14,680 nucleotides of DNA, from positions 1-14,680 of the forward strand of contig JANXWT010000149.1 in assembly GCA_025351035.1 (NCBI GenBank), read 5' to 3'. This stretch comes from Opitutia bacterium. Its GTDB lineage: Bacteria > Verrucomicrobiota > Verrucomicrobiia > Opitutales > Opitutaceae. Positions 7,549-13,855 of the stretch are shown in pieces. How positions within the stretch are numbered: position 1 is the first letter of the stretch; the number at the start of each line of letters is the position of its first letter. The notes under the pieces were generated by a model that was given only the letters and a program-made list of their open reading frames with translations, was not told the DNA's origin and did no database searches. The position numbers were made by a program, and so were the translations under genes.

Positions 7549-8729
7549 ATGTTTCCCGACTTCACCGGACAACTGCGCGCGGCGGCCGAAGTCATTGTTC
7601 GCGTCGGGCTGAATCTGCAACCAGACCAATCTTTGCTCATCGCCGAGCCGTATGAACTGCAAGGGGTCGCGCGCGGAGCCAAGGTGATTGTCGATGCAGT
7701 GCATGCTGCGGCCGCTGCGGCCGGTTGCACGGAGGTCGAAGTGATTTGGGGCGATGGCGCGCGTCTCCGGCAATTTGCCGAGCAACGCGACGAACGCGGG
7801 TTTGCCAAGCTCGTTGCGGCCAACGCCGCAAGAATGCAACGCGCCATCGACGGCGGCGCGGCGCTGCTCTTCCTGCAAAGCAGCCAGCCGCGTTTTATGA
7901 GCGGGCTGCCGTCCAACCGAGTAGCCGCGCAGCACCGGATCAGTTGGGAGTATTTTGGCCTGTCGCGCAGCAGCTCGTGCGGGGTGCCACCAACTGGACG
8001 GTCGCGCCCGCGCCCATTCCCGCGTGGGCGCAGACAGTCTATAGCGACTTGCCTTCGGAGCAACGGCTCGCGGCGCTGTGGAACGATGTCTTCACTGCAC
8101 TGCGGGTCGATGAACCCGATCCGGTCACCGCGTGGACCGCCCACCTTGATACGCTGCTCATGCGCCGCGACGCACTGAACGCCCGTCGCCACGCCGCACT
8201 TCGCTATCTTGGTGAAGGCACCGACCTCGCCGTGACGCTGCCACCGGAGCATGTCTGGTGCACGGCGTGCCTGAAGACGAAATCCGGTCTGCCCTTCGTC
8301 GCCAATCTGCCGACCGAGGAAGTTTTCACCGCCCCGGACAATAATTCGGCCGAGGGCACAGTGCGTGCCTCCCGCCCTGTCAGCTACGGCGGCGCGGTGA
8401 TCACTGGCATCGAGTTGGAGTTCAAGCTCGGTCGGGTCACCCAAGCGAAGGCGCGCGCCGGCGACGATCTGCTGCAACGCCTGCTCGACACCGACGAAGG
8501 CGCACGTCGACTCGGCGAAGTTGCCTTGGTCGCATCGAGCCGCGTGCCGGCTGGCCGGCTGTTCTATCATCCGCTGCTCGATGAAAATTCTGCGAACCAC
8601 GTGGCCCTTGGCGAAGCGTATGGTTTCACCTCGGCGCAGCCCGGTTCGCTCGCACTCAACCACAGTCTGATTCACGTCGATCTTTCCCTCGCCGCCGACA
8701 GTGTGCGGCCCGCGTCGGAACCCTCCTGA
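7549..8729 (+). pseudogene. M29-family metalloaminopeptidase, frameshifted and short at the C-terminus
   Basis: Two frames together encode one thermophilic (M29) aminopeptidase, a dinuclear metal exopeptidase. Frame one runs from MFPDFTGQLRAAAEVIVRVGLNLQPDQ to ISWEYF; the other frame continues as WPVAQQLVRGATNWTVAPAPIPAWAQ to the stop at 8729. They join at the T run 7953-7956 (TAT TTT GG): one extra T would fuse them, and the length from the conserved GLP..RV to NWT would then equal that which I recall for Thermus AmpT. Every expected metal ligand is in the second part: Glu in LPTEEVFTAP (codon 8316 or 8319), Glu in LGEVAL (8517), His in ANHVALGEAY (8598), and His and Asp of IHVD (8673, 8679). 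The family normally continues some 25-30 residues after HVD; here a different tail (LSLAADSVRPASEPS) ends early. It could be a decayed gene, a sequencing error, or a slippage site. Confidence 0.85.
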
Positions 8730-8752
8730 CGCCGCGTTGTCCTGCAACTCTC

Positions 8753-9340
8753 GTGTCCAACCCCGCCCCATCCTCCGCCGAAGTCGATCCCGTGCACCTT
8801 GCGCGGGCGCGGGCCGGCGACGACGCGGCTTTCGGCGCCGTGATGCGAGCACACTACGAACGCAGCTTCCGTCTCGTCTACTCGATCGTGCGCAACGAGC
8901 ACGATGCCCGGGACGTGTGCCAGGAAATCTGGCTCACCGTCTGGCACGAATTGCCAAAATTCCGCGGCGACTCCAAATTCAGCACGTGGCTGCACGCCAT
9001 CGCGACCCGCCGTTCGCTCGACCATCTGCGCAAACGCCGTCGCTGGTTCGACCGTTTTTTGCCGATCAGCTTTGGTGACGACATTGTTGAATCTGTTCCC
9101 GAGCCCGCTTCCGCTGCCGACACCCGCGCACCTGCCGAGGACGCGGATCGCAAAGCGCGCCTGCACCGTGCACTGACCGCACTCCCGCCAAAGCTGCGCG
9201 CCGTGCTTGCGTTGCGCGAGGTGGACGGGCTTTCATACGAAGAGATCGCCCGAGCCACCCACATACCTACCGGCACTGTCATGTCCCGACTTTATCACGC
9301 GCGTCGACTGCTGGCGCAAAAACTGAAGGACCATCCATGA
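8753..9340 (+). CDS. ECF (group IV) RNA polymerase sigma factor
   Basis: A 195-residue sigma factor with only the two core domains of the ECF group. Region 2 covers about residues 23-100: DAAFGAVMRAHYERSFRL, the helix EHDARDVCQEIWLTVW that contacts core polymerase and the -10 element, then FSTWLHAIATRRSLDHLRKRRR. A Pro/Ala-rich linker (about 115-130) leads to region 4: LPPKLRAVLALREVDGLSYEEIARATHIPTGTVMSRLYHARRLL, a helix-turn-helix reading the -35 element. The likely start is a GTG at 8753; the next Met is at 8843, inside region 2. The stop overlaps the start of the next gene as ATGA, implying translational coupling. A membrane anti-sigma factor two genes downstream is the likely partner. 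Confidence 0.93.
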   Translation: MSNPAPSSAEVDPVHLARARAGDDAAFGAVMRAHYERSFRLVYSIVRNEHDARDVCQEIWLTVWHELPKFRGDSKFSTWLHAIATRRSLDHLRKRRRWFDRFLPISFGDDIVESVPEPASAADTRAPAEDADRKARLHRALTALPPKLRAVLALREVDGLSYEEIARATHIPTGTVMSRLYHARRLLAQKLKDHP

Positions 9341-9789
9341 AAACCTATCGCCATATCCGCTCGCTCGTTTTGTTCGTCGCCACCTTGGGCCTCGCGTCAA
9401 TCACTCACGCCGCCGGGCGTGCCACGGTCGAGGGCATTCTTCTCACCGCCTCCAACGACCGTGGTCAGACGGACGGGCGACTGGCAACGTATGAGCCGAC
9501 GCTGCGTCGCATCCTTCGTTTCGAAAGCTACCGCTTCGTCGGCGACGGCTCAGCTACGCTCAGTGTGCCGGGCGATGGCACCGCCTCGCTCGGCAGCGGC
9601 CATGTGCTTGAGATCAGCGCTGAGCAATCCGACGGGCGGACGATCCACGCCAAAGTTCGCTGGATCGCGGGCGGCCGCACACTCATGAGCACGGGCCTCG
9701 TGCTGCGGCCGGGTGTGCCGGCGGTCCTTGGCGGTCCCGCCACCGGCAAAAAGGGCGAGGTCTATGCCGTGATTGTGATCGGGCGATGA
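9337..9789 (+). CDS. Secreted beta-rich protein coupled to the sigma factor, unknown function
   Basis: A 150-residue exported protein. The N-terminus MKTYRHIRSLVLFVATLGLASITHA is a standard signal peptide, likely cut after Ala25, with no lipobox. The mature part, about 125 residues, is mostly short alternating strands: a segment VEGILLTASNDRGQTDGRLATYEPTLRRIL, then RFESYRFVGDGSATLSV, a long strand pair around GHVLEISAEQSDGRTIHAKVRW, and RTLMSTGLVLRPGVPAVLGGPATGKKGEVYAVIVIG. I recall similar small exported proteins beside ECF sigma genes in Verrucomicrobia, but know no function. Its ATG overlaps the sigma factor stop (ATGA), and GAAGGA at 9325-9330 inside the sigma gene can serve as its ribosome-binding site. 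Position suggests a role in the signal handled by this sigma/anti-sigma pair. Confidence 0.85.
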   Translation: MKTYRHIRSLVLFVATLGLASITHAAGRATVEGILLTASNDRGQTDGRLATYEPTLRRILRFESYRFVGDGSATLSVPGDGTASLGSGHVLEISAEQSDGRTIHAKVRWIAGGRTLMSTGLVLRPGVPAVLGGPATGKKGEVYAVIVIGR

Positions 9790-9890
9790 TCGGATGTGAG
9801 GCAGGGCCGTTCTGCGACGGAAACAAGATTTCCCCAAAACAATTGAATAAACGTCCGGCGAGTTTCGTCCCAAGAAATGAACACAACCTT

Positions 9891-9895
9891 GGAGG
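9891..9895 (+). promoter_or_regulatory. Strong Shine-Dalgarno that fixes the start of the glycine-zipper gene
   Basis: GGAGG lies 4 bases before the ATG at 9900. It rules out an in-frame ATG at 9786, which would place 38 unrelated residues before a perfect signal peptide. Confidence 0.75.
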
Positions 9896-9899
9896 AAAT

Positions 9900-10316
9900 A
9901 TGAAAACCAAAATCACTGCTCTCGTTCTCATCGCCGTCTCCGCTCTCACCCTCGCGCCCAAGCCGGCTCAGGCCGGCGACAAAGAATTCGCCATTATCGG
10001 CGGACTGATCGGAGGGCTCATCATCGGCAGCGCCATCAACGACAGTCGGCCCCACGACTACGAGACGCAACGCACGGTGATCGTTGACCGCCGCGCCAAC
10101 GACCGCTGCGACGGGCCTGATGGCCGCTGGGAGGACGTCACGGTTCAGGTCTGGGTGTCCGGCATCTGGATTGCGGAGCGCGGCCGTCATGGCCGCAGCT
10201 ACAATCGCTACATTCCAGGCCATTACGAACGCCGCACAAGCCGCGCCTGGGTGCGCTATGACCGCCATGACCGTCGCGACCGCGAAGTCGGCTCCGGCTA
10301 CGGCCGCCGCCGCTGA
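9900..10316 (+). CDS. Exported glycine-zipper protein with basic C-terminus
   Basis: A 138-residue protein with a signal peptide MKTKITALVLIAVSALTLAPKPAQA (cut after Ala25), then a short glycine-zipper hydrophobic segment AIIGGLIGGLIIGSAI (31-46), a motif that packs helices in membranes. The rest is hydrophilic with a repeat-like pattern of aromatics: VTVQVWVSGIWI and RYIPGHYERRTSRAWV, ending in an Arg/Asp/Tyr/Gly-rich tail (YDRHDRRDREVGSGYGRRR). Small glycine-zipper proteins of this shape are often envelope proteins; the function is unknown. The strong GGAGG just upstream suggests high expression, perhaps from its own promoter in 9790-9890, where I could not identify a convincing one; a GGAAA/TTTCC repeat at 9819-9833 is too short to name. 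It sits between the ECF sigma factor and the anti-sigma factor. Confidence 0.85.
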   Translation: MKTKITALVLIAVSALTLAPKPAQAGDKEFAIIGGLIGGLIIGSAINDSRPHDYETQRTVIVDRRANDRCDGPDGRWEDVTVQVWVSGIWIAERGRHGRSYNRYIPGHYERRTSRAWVRYDRHDRRDREVGSGYGRRR

Positions 10317-10331
10317 TTCACCAACCAGACC

Positions 10332-10417
10332 AACCACGAATGAACACCAATCCACACGAATCCGCTCCGTTTCAGGTCTCTTTGAAAATTCGTGTGTCTT
10401 CGTGTCTATTCGTGGTT
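10332..10417. repeat. Imperfect inverted repeat, TTCGTG-type interspersed element
   Basis: A left arm at 10332-10361 (begins AACCACGAAT) and a right arm at 10388-10417 (ends ATTCGTGGTT) are reverse complements at 25 of 30 positions, separated by 26 bases. The arms have internal repetition of ACACGAAT-like units. I recognise the TTCGTGTCTATTCGTGGTT-type words as a common interspersed repeat in Verrucomicrobia and other phyla, a recollection I cannot check here. It lies between the glycine-zipper gene and the anti-sigma gene and can fold as a long hairpin in RNA, so it could act as a partial terminator, lowering anti-sigma expression relative to sigma. Confidence 0.75.
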
Positions 10418-10442
10418 CCTCAGTTCTGACCCGGACTCCCCC

Positions 10443-10934
10443 ATGAACTGCCGCGACATCAAGTCTCTGCTTTTAGCTGAACGGGACGGCGTGCTGGCCA
10501 AAGACCAGCACACCGCACTGGAAGGCCATGTCGCGACCTGCGCTTCCTGCCGGCAACTGCGCGCCACGCTCAGCGAAGTGCTGGACGATTTTCGCTCGGA
10601 CGCTGCCAATATCGCAGTCCCGAACGTCGACGAAGAATGGCGCACGCTGCGCGCGCAACTTCACGGCTCCGAAGCCAAACCGACCAAGAAGCGTCGGTTC
10701 GCACCGGTCATCTGGTTCGGCGCGTCGCTCGCGGCGGCCGCCGCCGTGGTCTTCGCATTTGTCGTCGGCAACCCGACGCCGCAACCGGCTGCCCTCGCCC
10801 AAGTCACCGAGAGCGCCCGCGCCGACTTCGTCGAAGCCGCCGACATCAACGCCTCCACAATGGTCTACGTCGACAAGGACAGCGGCTGGCTCGTCGTCTG
10901 GGCTGCATCGGGCGATACGCAGCCTGCCGGGTGA
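10443..10934 (+). CDS. Zinc-binding (ZAS-type) membrane anti-sigma factor
   Basis: A 163-residue protein starting MNCRDIKSLLLAERDG, with the zinc signature His29-x3-Cys33-x2-Cys36 (HVATCASC) and Cys3 as a likely fourth ligand: the pattern of ZAS anti-sigma domains, which hold ECF sigma factors inactive at the membrane. One transmembrane helix (about 88-109, VIWFGASLAAAAAVVFAFVV) leaves a short C-terminal part outside the cytoplasm (about 54 residues), rich in Ala and Asp with VYVDKDSGWLVVWAA near the end. The short outer part argues against a large sensor domain; the exported partners might sense. The ATG at 10443 is chosen since the family starts with MxC or MNCxxxxxLL; upstream GTG-type starts would fall inside the repeat. 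The sigma factor at 8753 is its probable target. Confidence 0.85.
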   Translation: MNCRDIKSLLLAERDGVLAKDQHTALEGHVATCASCRQLRATLSEVLDDFRSDAANIAVPNVDEEWRTLRAQLHGSEAKPTKKRRFAPVIWFGASLAAAAAVVFAFVVGNPTPQPAALAQVTESARADFVEAADINASTMVYVDKDSGWLVVWAASGDTQPAG

Positions 10935-10977
10935 CGAAGGCGCAGGGTTAACCAAATTCACTCAGCGCACCAGAGTC

Positions 10978-11811
10978 TCACGGCAGCCAGGGAAATTTCT
11001 TGGACCGCGGCTTTCGATTTTCCTTCTGCGCGGTCATGAACTCTTTCGCTTCATCGGTCATGTAGTAGAGCATCGTGGCGTTGCCGGCGAGTTCCTGGAT
11101 ACCGCTCTGGCCGTCGAGCTCGGCGTTGAAGGCGGCCTTGAGACAGCGGATCGCGAGAGGGCTGCGTTGCAAGATTTCCTTGGCCCACGTGATGCCCTCG
11201 GTTTCGAGCTGCGCGACGGGCACGACCTTGTTGACGAGTCCCATGGCGAGCGCCTCCTCCGCGGAATATTGCCGGCACAGGAACCAAATTTCGCGGGCCT
11301 TCTTCTGGCCAACCATGCGGGCGAGGTAACTCGAACCGAAGCCACCGTCGAAGCTTCCCATCTTCGGGCCGACTTGGCCGAAAATCGCATTATCGGCCGC
11401 GATGGTGAGGTCGCACATCACGTGGAGGACGTGCCCACCGCCGATGGCATAACCGGCGACGAGCGCGATGACGACCTTGGGCATAGAGCGGATGAGCTTC
11501 TGCACCTCGAGGACGTTGAGGCGCGGCACTCCCTTGGCATCGATGTAGCCGCCGTGGCCGCGCACCGTCTGGTCGCCGCCGGCGCAGAACGCGTATTTGC
11601 CGTCTTTGGCCGGGCCCGCACCGGTGAGGAAAACGACGCCCACCGACTGGTCTTCGCGCGCATCGAGCAGTGCGGCGTGGATCTCGCTGACCGTCTGCGG
11701 GCGGAACGCGTTGCGCTTCTCGGGCCGGTTGATGGTGATCTTGGCGATCCCCGCGGTCTTCTGATAACGAATGTCCTTGAAGCGTTTGGCGGTCTTCCAA
11801 TGCGTGCGCAT
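10978..11811 (-). CDS. menB: 1,4-dihydroxy-2-naphthoyl-CoA synthase
   Basis: A 277-residue crotonase-fold enzyme that closes the second ring of the naphthoquinone in menaquinone synthesis (o-succinylbenzoyl-CoA to 1,4-dihydroxy-2-naphthoyl-CoA), in the cytosol. MenB signatures: AFCAGGDQ at 75-81 (oxyanion loop), GYAIGGGHVLHVMCDLTIAA at 120-139, GQVGPKMGSFDGGFGS at 145-160, KAREIWFLCRQYSAEEALAMGLVN at 171-194, and a C-terminal PLAIRCLKAAFNAELDGQSG. With offset 8 from E. coli MenB, Gly148, Ser153, Asp155 and Trp176 correspond to Gly156, Ser161, Asp163 and Trp184 as I recall them, which fits the type I, bicarbonate-using subgroup. I use the ATG at 11811 (a GGCGGG just upstream acts as weak Shine-Dalgarno); a TTG at 11829 would add 6 residues. 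It converges with the anti-sigma gene and is divergent from kup. Confidence 0.95.
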   Translation of the reverse strand: MRTHWKTAKRFKDIRYQKTAGIAKITINRPEKRNAFRPQTVSEIHAALLDAREDQSVGVVFLTGAGPAKDGKYAFCAGGDQTVRGHGGYIDAKGVPRLNVLEVQKLIRSMPKVVIALVAGYAIGGGHVLHVMCDLTIAADNAIFGQVGPKMGSFDGGFGSSYLARMVGQKKAREIWFLCRQYSAEEALAMGLVNKVVPVAQLETEGITWAKEILQRSPLAIRCLKAAFNAELDGQSGIQELAGNATMLYYMTDEAKEFMTAQKENRKPRSKKFPWLP

Positions 11812-11819
11812 CCCGCCAC

Positions 11820-11846
11820 GTTGCGGCAAAGCCGTTATGCCGCAAC
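11820..11846. promoter_or_regulatory. Operator-like inverted repeat in the menB/kup divergent region
   Basis: GTTGCGGC (11820-11827) and GCCGCAAC (11839-11846) are perfect 8-bp arms spaced 11 bases apart, in the 128-base intergenic stretch between the menB start and the kup start. The left arm overlaps a second small palindrome, TTGCGGCAA. The size and spacing suit a dimeric regulator, but equally a short hairpin in the menB leader. I found no reliable -35/-10 pair here. Confidence 0.4.
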
Positions 11847-11891
11847 CGTTTTCCCCTGTTTTGGCCCGCGACCGCCCATGTCGTGTCGGGT

Positions 11892-11925
11892 CAAGCTGTT
11901 TCGGGACAGATCGCGAAACAGCTTG
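11892..11925 (+). promoter_or_regulatory. 12-bp leader hairpin upstream of kup
   Basis: CAAGCTGTTTCG (11892-11903) is perfectly complementary to CGAAACAGCTTG (11914-11925), with a 10-base loop. The 3' arm ends on the first base of the kup Shine-Dalgarno, so folding stops at the ribosome site. It has no U-tract after it, so a plain terminator is less likely than a translational control element. It is also an odd place for a DNA operator, but that cannot be excluded. Confidence 0.6.
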
Positions 11926-11938
11926 GAGGAACGCCTCC
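11925..11938 (+). promoter_or_regulatory. Shine-Dalgarno of kup sequestered in a small hairpin
   Basis: The best ribosome-binding site, GGAGG at 11925-11929, can pair with CCTCC at 11934-11938 across the loop AACG. The hairpin can be lengthened by a U-G and a U-A pair reaching the start codon at 11940. It shares base 11925 with the 12-bp hairpin, so the two folds abut and cannot both use it. A role in translational control is inference. Confidence 0.55.
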
Positions 11939-11939
11939 G

Positions 11940-13850
11940 ATGCCCAACATTCTCCGTTTCCATATGGAAGCCAACGTTCAAAAGATCACGGCGTCCGCAC
12001 GGCTCGGGCTCACGCTCGGCGCGCTCGGCGTGGTCTTCGGCGACATCGGCACGAGTCCGCTCTATGCCCTGCGCGAATGCCTGCACGCTCTGCCCGAGGG
12101 CGACCGCGCGGCCGGCATCCTCGGAGCGCTTTCGCTGGTGTTCTGGGCGCTGATCCTCGTCGTCTGCGCCAAATACCTGACGTTCGTCATGAAGGCCGAC
12201 AACCGCGGCGAGGGCGGCATCTTTGCCCTGCTGGCGCTGAGTCATGTCGAACGCCAGAAGGAGGGTCGCGGCCTTGGTTTCTTCACGATCCTGGTGCTCT
12301 TCGGGGCTGCGCTGCTCTATGGCGACGGCGTTATCACTCCGGCCATCTCCGTGCTTGGCGCCGCCGAGGGTTTCAAGAGCTTCGACCCGCGTTTCGCGCC
12401 TTACATCCCGGCCATCGCGTGCGCGATCCTCAGCGCGCTTTTCCTTTTCCAAGCCAAGGGCACCAAGACCATCGGCGGCATCTTCGGACCGGTCATGCTG
12501 ATTTGGTTCATCGTCATCGGACTCATCGGACTCTGGCACATCTTCGAGGAACCCGCCGTGCTCGCCGCCCTGAATCCCCTGCATGGATTCAATCTGCTCG
12601 TGACTCACCCGTTGCATGGCTCGGCCATCCTCGGTGCCGTGGTGCTCGCCGTCACCGGGGCGGAAGCCCTTTACGCGGACATGGGGCACTTCGGCCGCAA
12701 GCACATCGCCACCGCATGGTATGCCGTGGCCTTCCCCGGACTGGTGCTGAACTATTTCGGCCAGGGTGCCCACGCCATCGACCATCCCGAGAGCATCGAC
12801 AATATTTTCTTCGCTCTCGTGCCCGACGGCTTGCCCCGTCTTCTCCTCATCGGCCTCTCCATCGCGGCGGCGGTCATCGCCAGCCAGGCTCTGATTTCCG
12901 GCACCTATTCACTGACCCGGCAGGCCATTCAGCTCGGCTATTTTCCGCGTCTGAAAATCCTCTACACCAACCGCGAGCAGGCCGGCCAAATCTATCTGCC
13001 GCTCGTCAACGCCGCGCTCGCCTTCGGCTCCCTCTATGTCGTGCTGACGTTCCGCTCGTCCGACAACCTCGCCGCGGCCTACGGCGTCGCCGTCACTGGC
13101 ACGATGCTTGTCACCACTCTCGCCTACTGGAAAGTCACCCGCGTCCGCTGGCAGTGGCCGCTCTGGAAAGTCGCGGCCCTGTGCTCCGTCTTCCTCGCCG
13201 CTGAGACTGTGTTGTTGGGCGCCAACGTCCACAAGTTCTACGACGGCGGCTGGCTCCCCATTCTGATCGGCGTCGGTCTCCTCACCGTGATGCACACTTG
13301 GAAAATCGGCAAGGCCGAGATTTTCCGCCGCATCTACGCCAATGAGATTACGGAATCGGAACTCAAGGCCATCGCCTGCAGCGAACGCATCACCCGTGTG
13401 CGCGGCACCGCCGTCTTCATGGCCGGCAACCCGCGCGGCACGCCGCTCGTCTTGCTCCACCATGTCAAAGCCAACAAGGTTCTCCACGAAACCGTCGTGC
13501 TCCTCAGCATCATCACCGAGGACGTGCCGAGCGTGGCCGAGCCGGAGCGCTTGGTCGTGGCGGAAATCGGCAACGGTGTGTGGCGCGCCATCGCCCACTA
13601 CGGCTATATGGAGTCGCCCGATGTCACCGTGCTGATGGAGCGCGTCCGCGAGTCCGGCGTGCCGGTGAAGCTCAACGAGGCCACCTACTACTTCAACCGC
13701 GAGATGATCATCACCGGCGGCGACTCGAAAATGTGGGAGTGGCAAAAACGCTTCTACTCCCTTCTCAGCCGCAACGCCCGGCCCGTGCGCGACTATTACC
13801 GGCTCCCGCCGATGCAGATCATCGAGGTCGGCCTGCCGATCCAGCTCTAG
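11940..13850 (+). CDS. kup: Kup/HAK-type potassium uptake transporter
   Basis: A 636-residue integral membrane protein close to the E. coli Kup length (622). It imports potassium, probably with protons, across the cytoplasmic membrane. Family motifs: GVVFGDIGTSPLYAL at 30-44 in the first membrane helix, KADNRGEGGIFALLAL (85-100), LLYGDGVITPAISVLGAAEG (125-144), and QALISGTYSLTRQAIQLGYFPR from 316. About 12 hydrophobic segments fill residues 21-450, followed by a cytoplasmic C-terminal domain of about 180 residues (ERITRVRGTAVFMAGNPRGTPLVLLHHVKANKVLHETVVLLS). The ATG at 11940 lies after GGAGGA; upstream in-frame starts (11883) read through the hairpin and are disfavoured; an ATG at 11964 is possible. 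It stands between menB and menD in the opposite direction and its stop is 5 bases from the menD stop. Confidence 0.95.
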   Translation: MPNILRFHMEANVQKITASARLGLTLGALGVVFGDIGTSPLYALRECLHALPEGDRAAGILGALSLVFWALILVVCAKYLTFVMKADNRGEGGIFALLALSHVERQKEGRGLGFFTILVLFGAALLYGDGVITPAISVLGAAEGFKSFDPRFAPYIPAIACAILSALFLFQAKGTKTIGGIFGPVMLIWFIVIGLIGLWHIFEEPAVLAALNPLHGFNLLVTHPLHGSAILGAVVLAVTGAEALYADMGHFGRKHIATAWYAVAFPGLVLNYFGQGAHAIDHPESIDNIFFALVPDGLPRLLLIGLSIAAAVIASQALISGTYSLTRQAIQLGYFPRLKILYTNREQAGQIYLPLVNAALAFGSLYVVLTFRSSDNLAAAYGVAVTGTMLVTTLAYWKVTRVRWQWPLWKVAALCSVFLAAETVLLGANVHKFYDGGWLPILIGVGLLTVMHTWKIGKAEIFRRIYANEITESELKAIACSERITRVRGTAVFMAGNPRGTPLVLLHHVKANKVLHETVVLLSIITEDVPSVAEPERLVVAEIGNGVWRAIAHYGYMESPDVTVLMERVRESGVPVKLNEATYYFNREMIITGGDSKMWEWQKRFYSLLSRNARPVRDYYRLPPMQIIEVGLPIQL

Positions 13851-13855
13851 GCGGT

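Noticed and set aside
9790..9899. An ECF-type promoter in front of the glycine-zipper gene
   Set aside because: A GGAAAC word is present, but no CGTC-like -10 lies at the usual 16-17 base spacing.
10528..12153. A 541-residue plus-strand open frame spanning anti-sigma, menB and the kup start
   Set aside because: It overlaps three well-supported genes in other frames, and its sequence is the low-complexity type seen in shadows.
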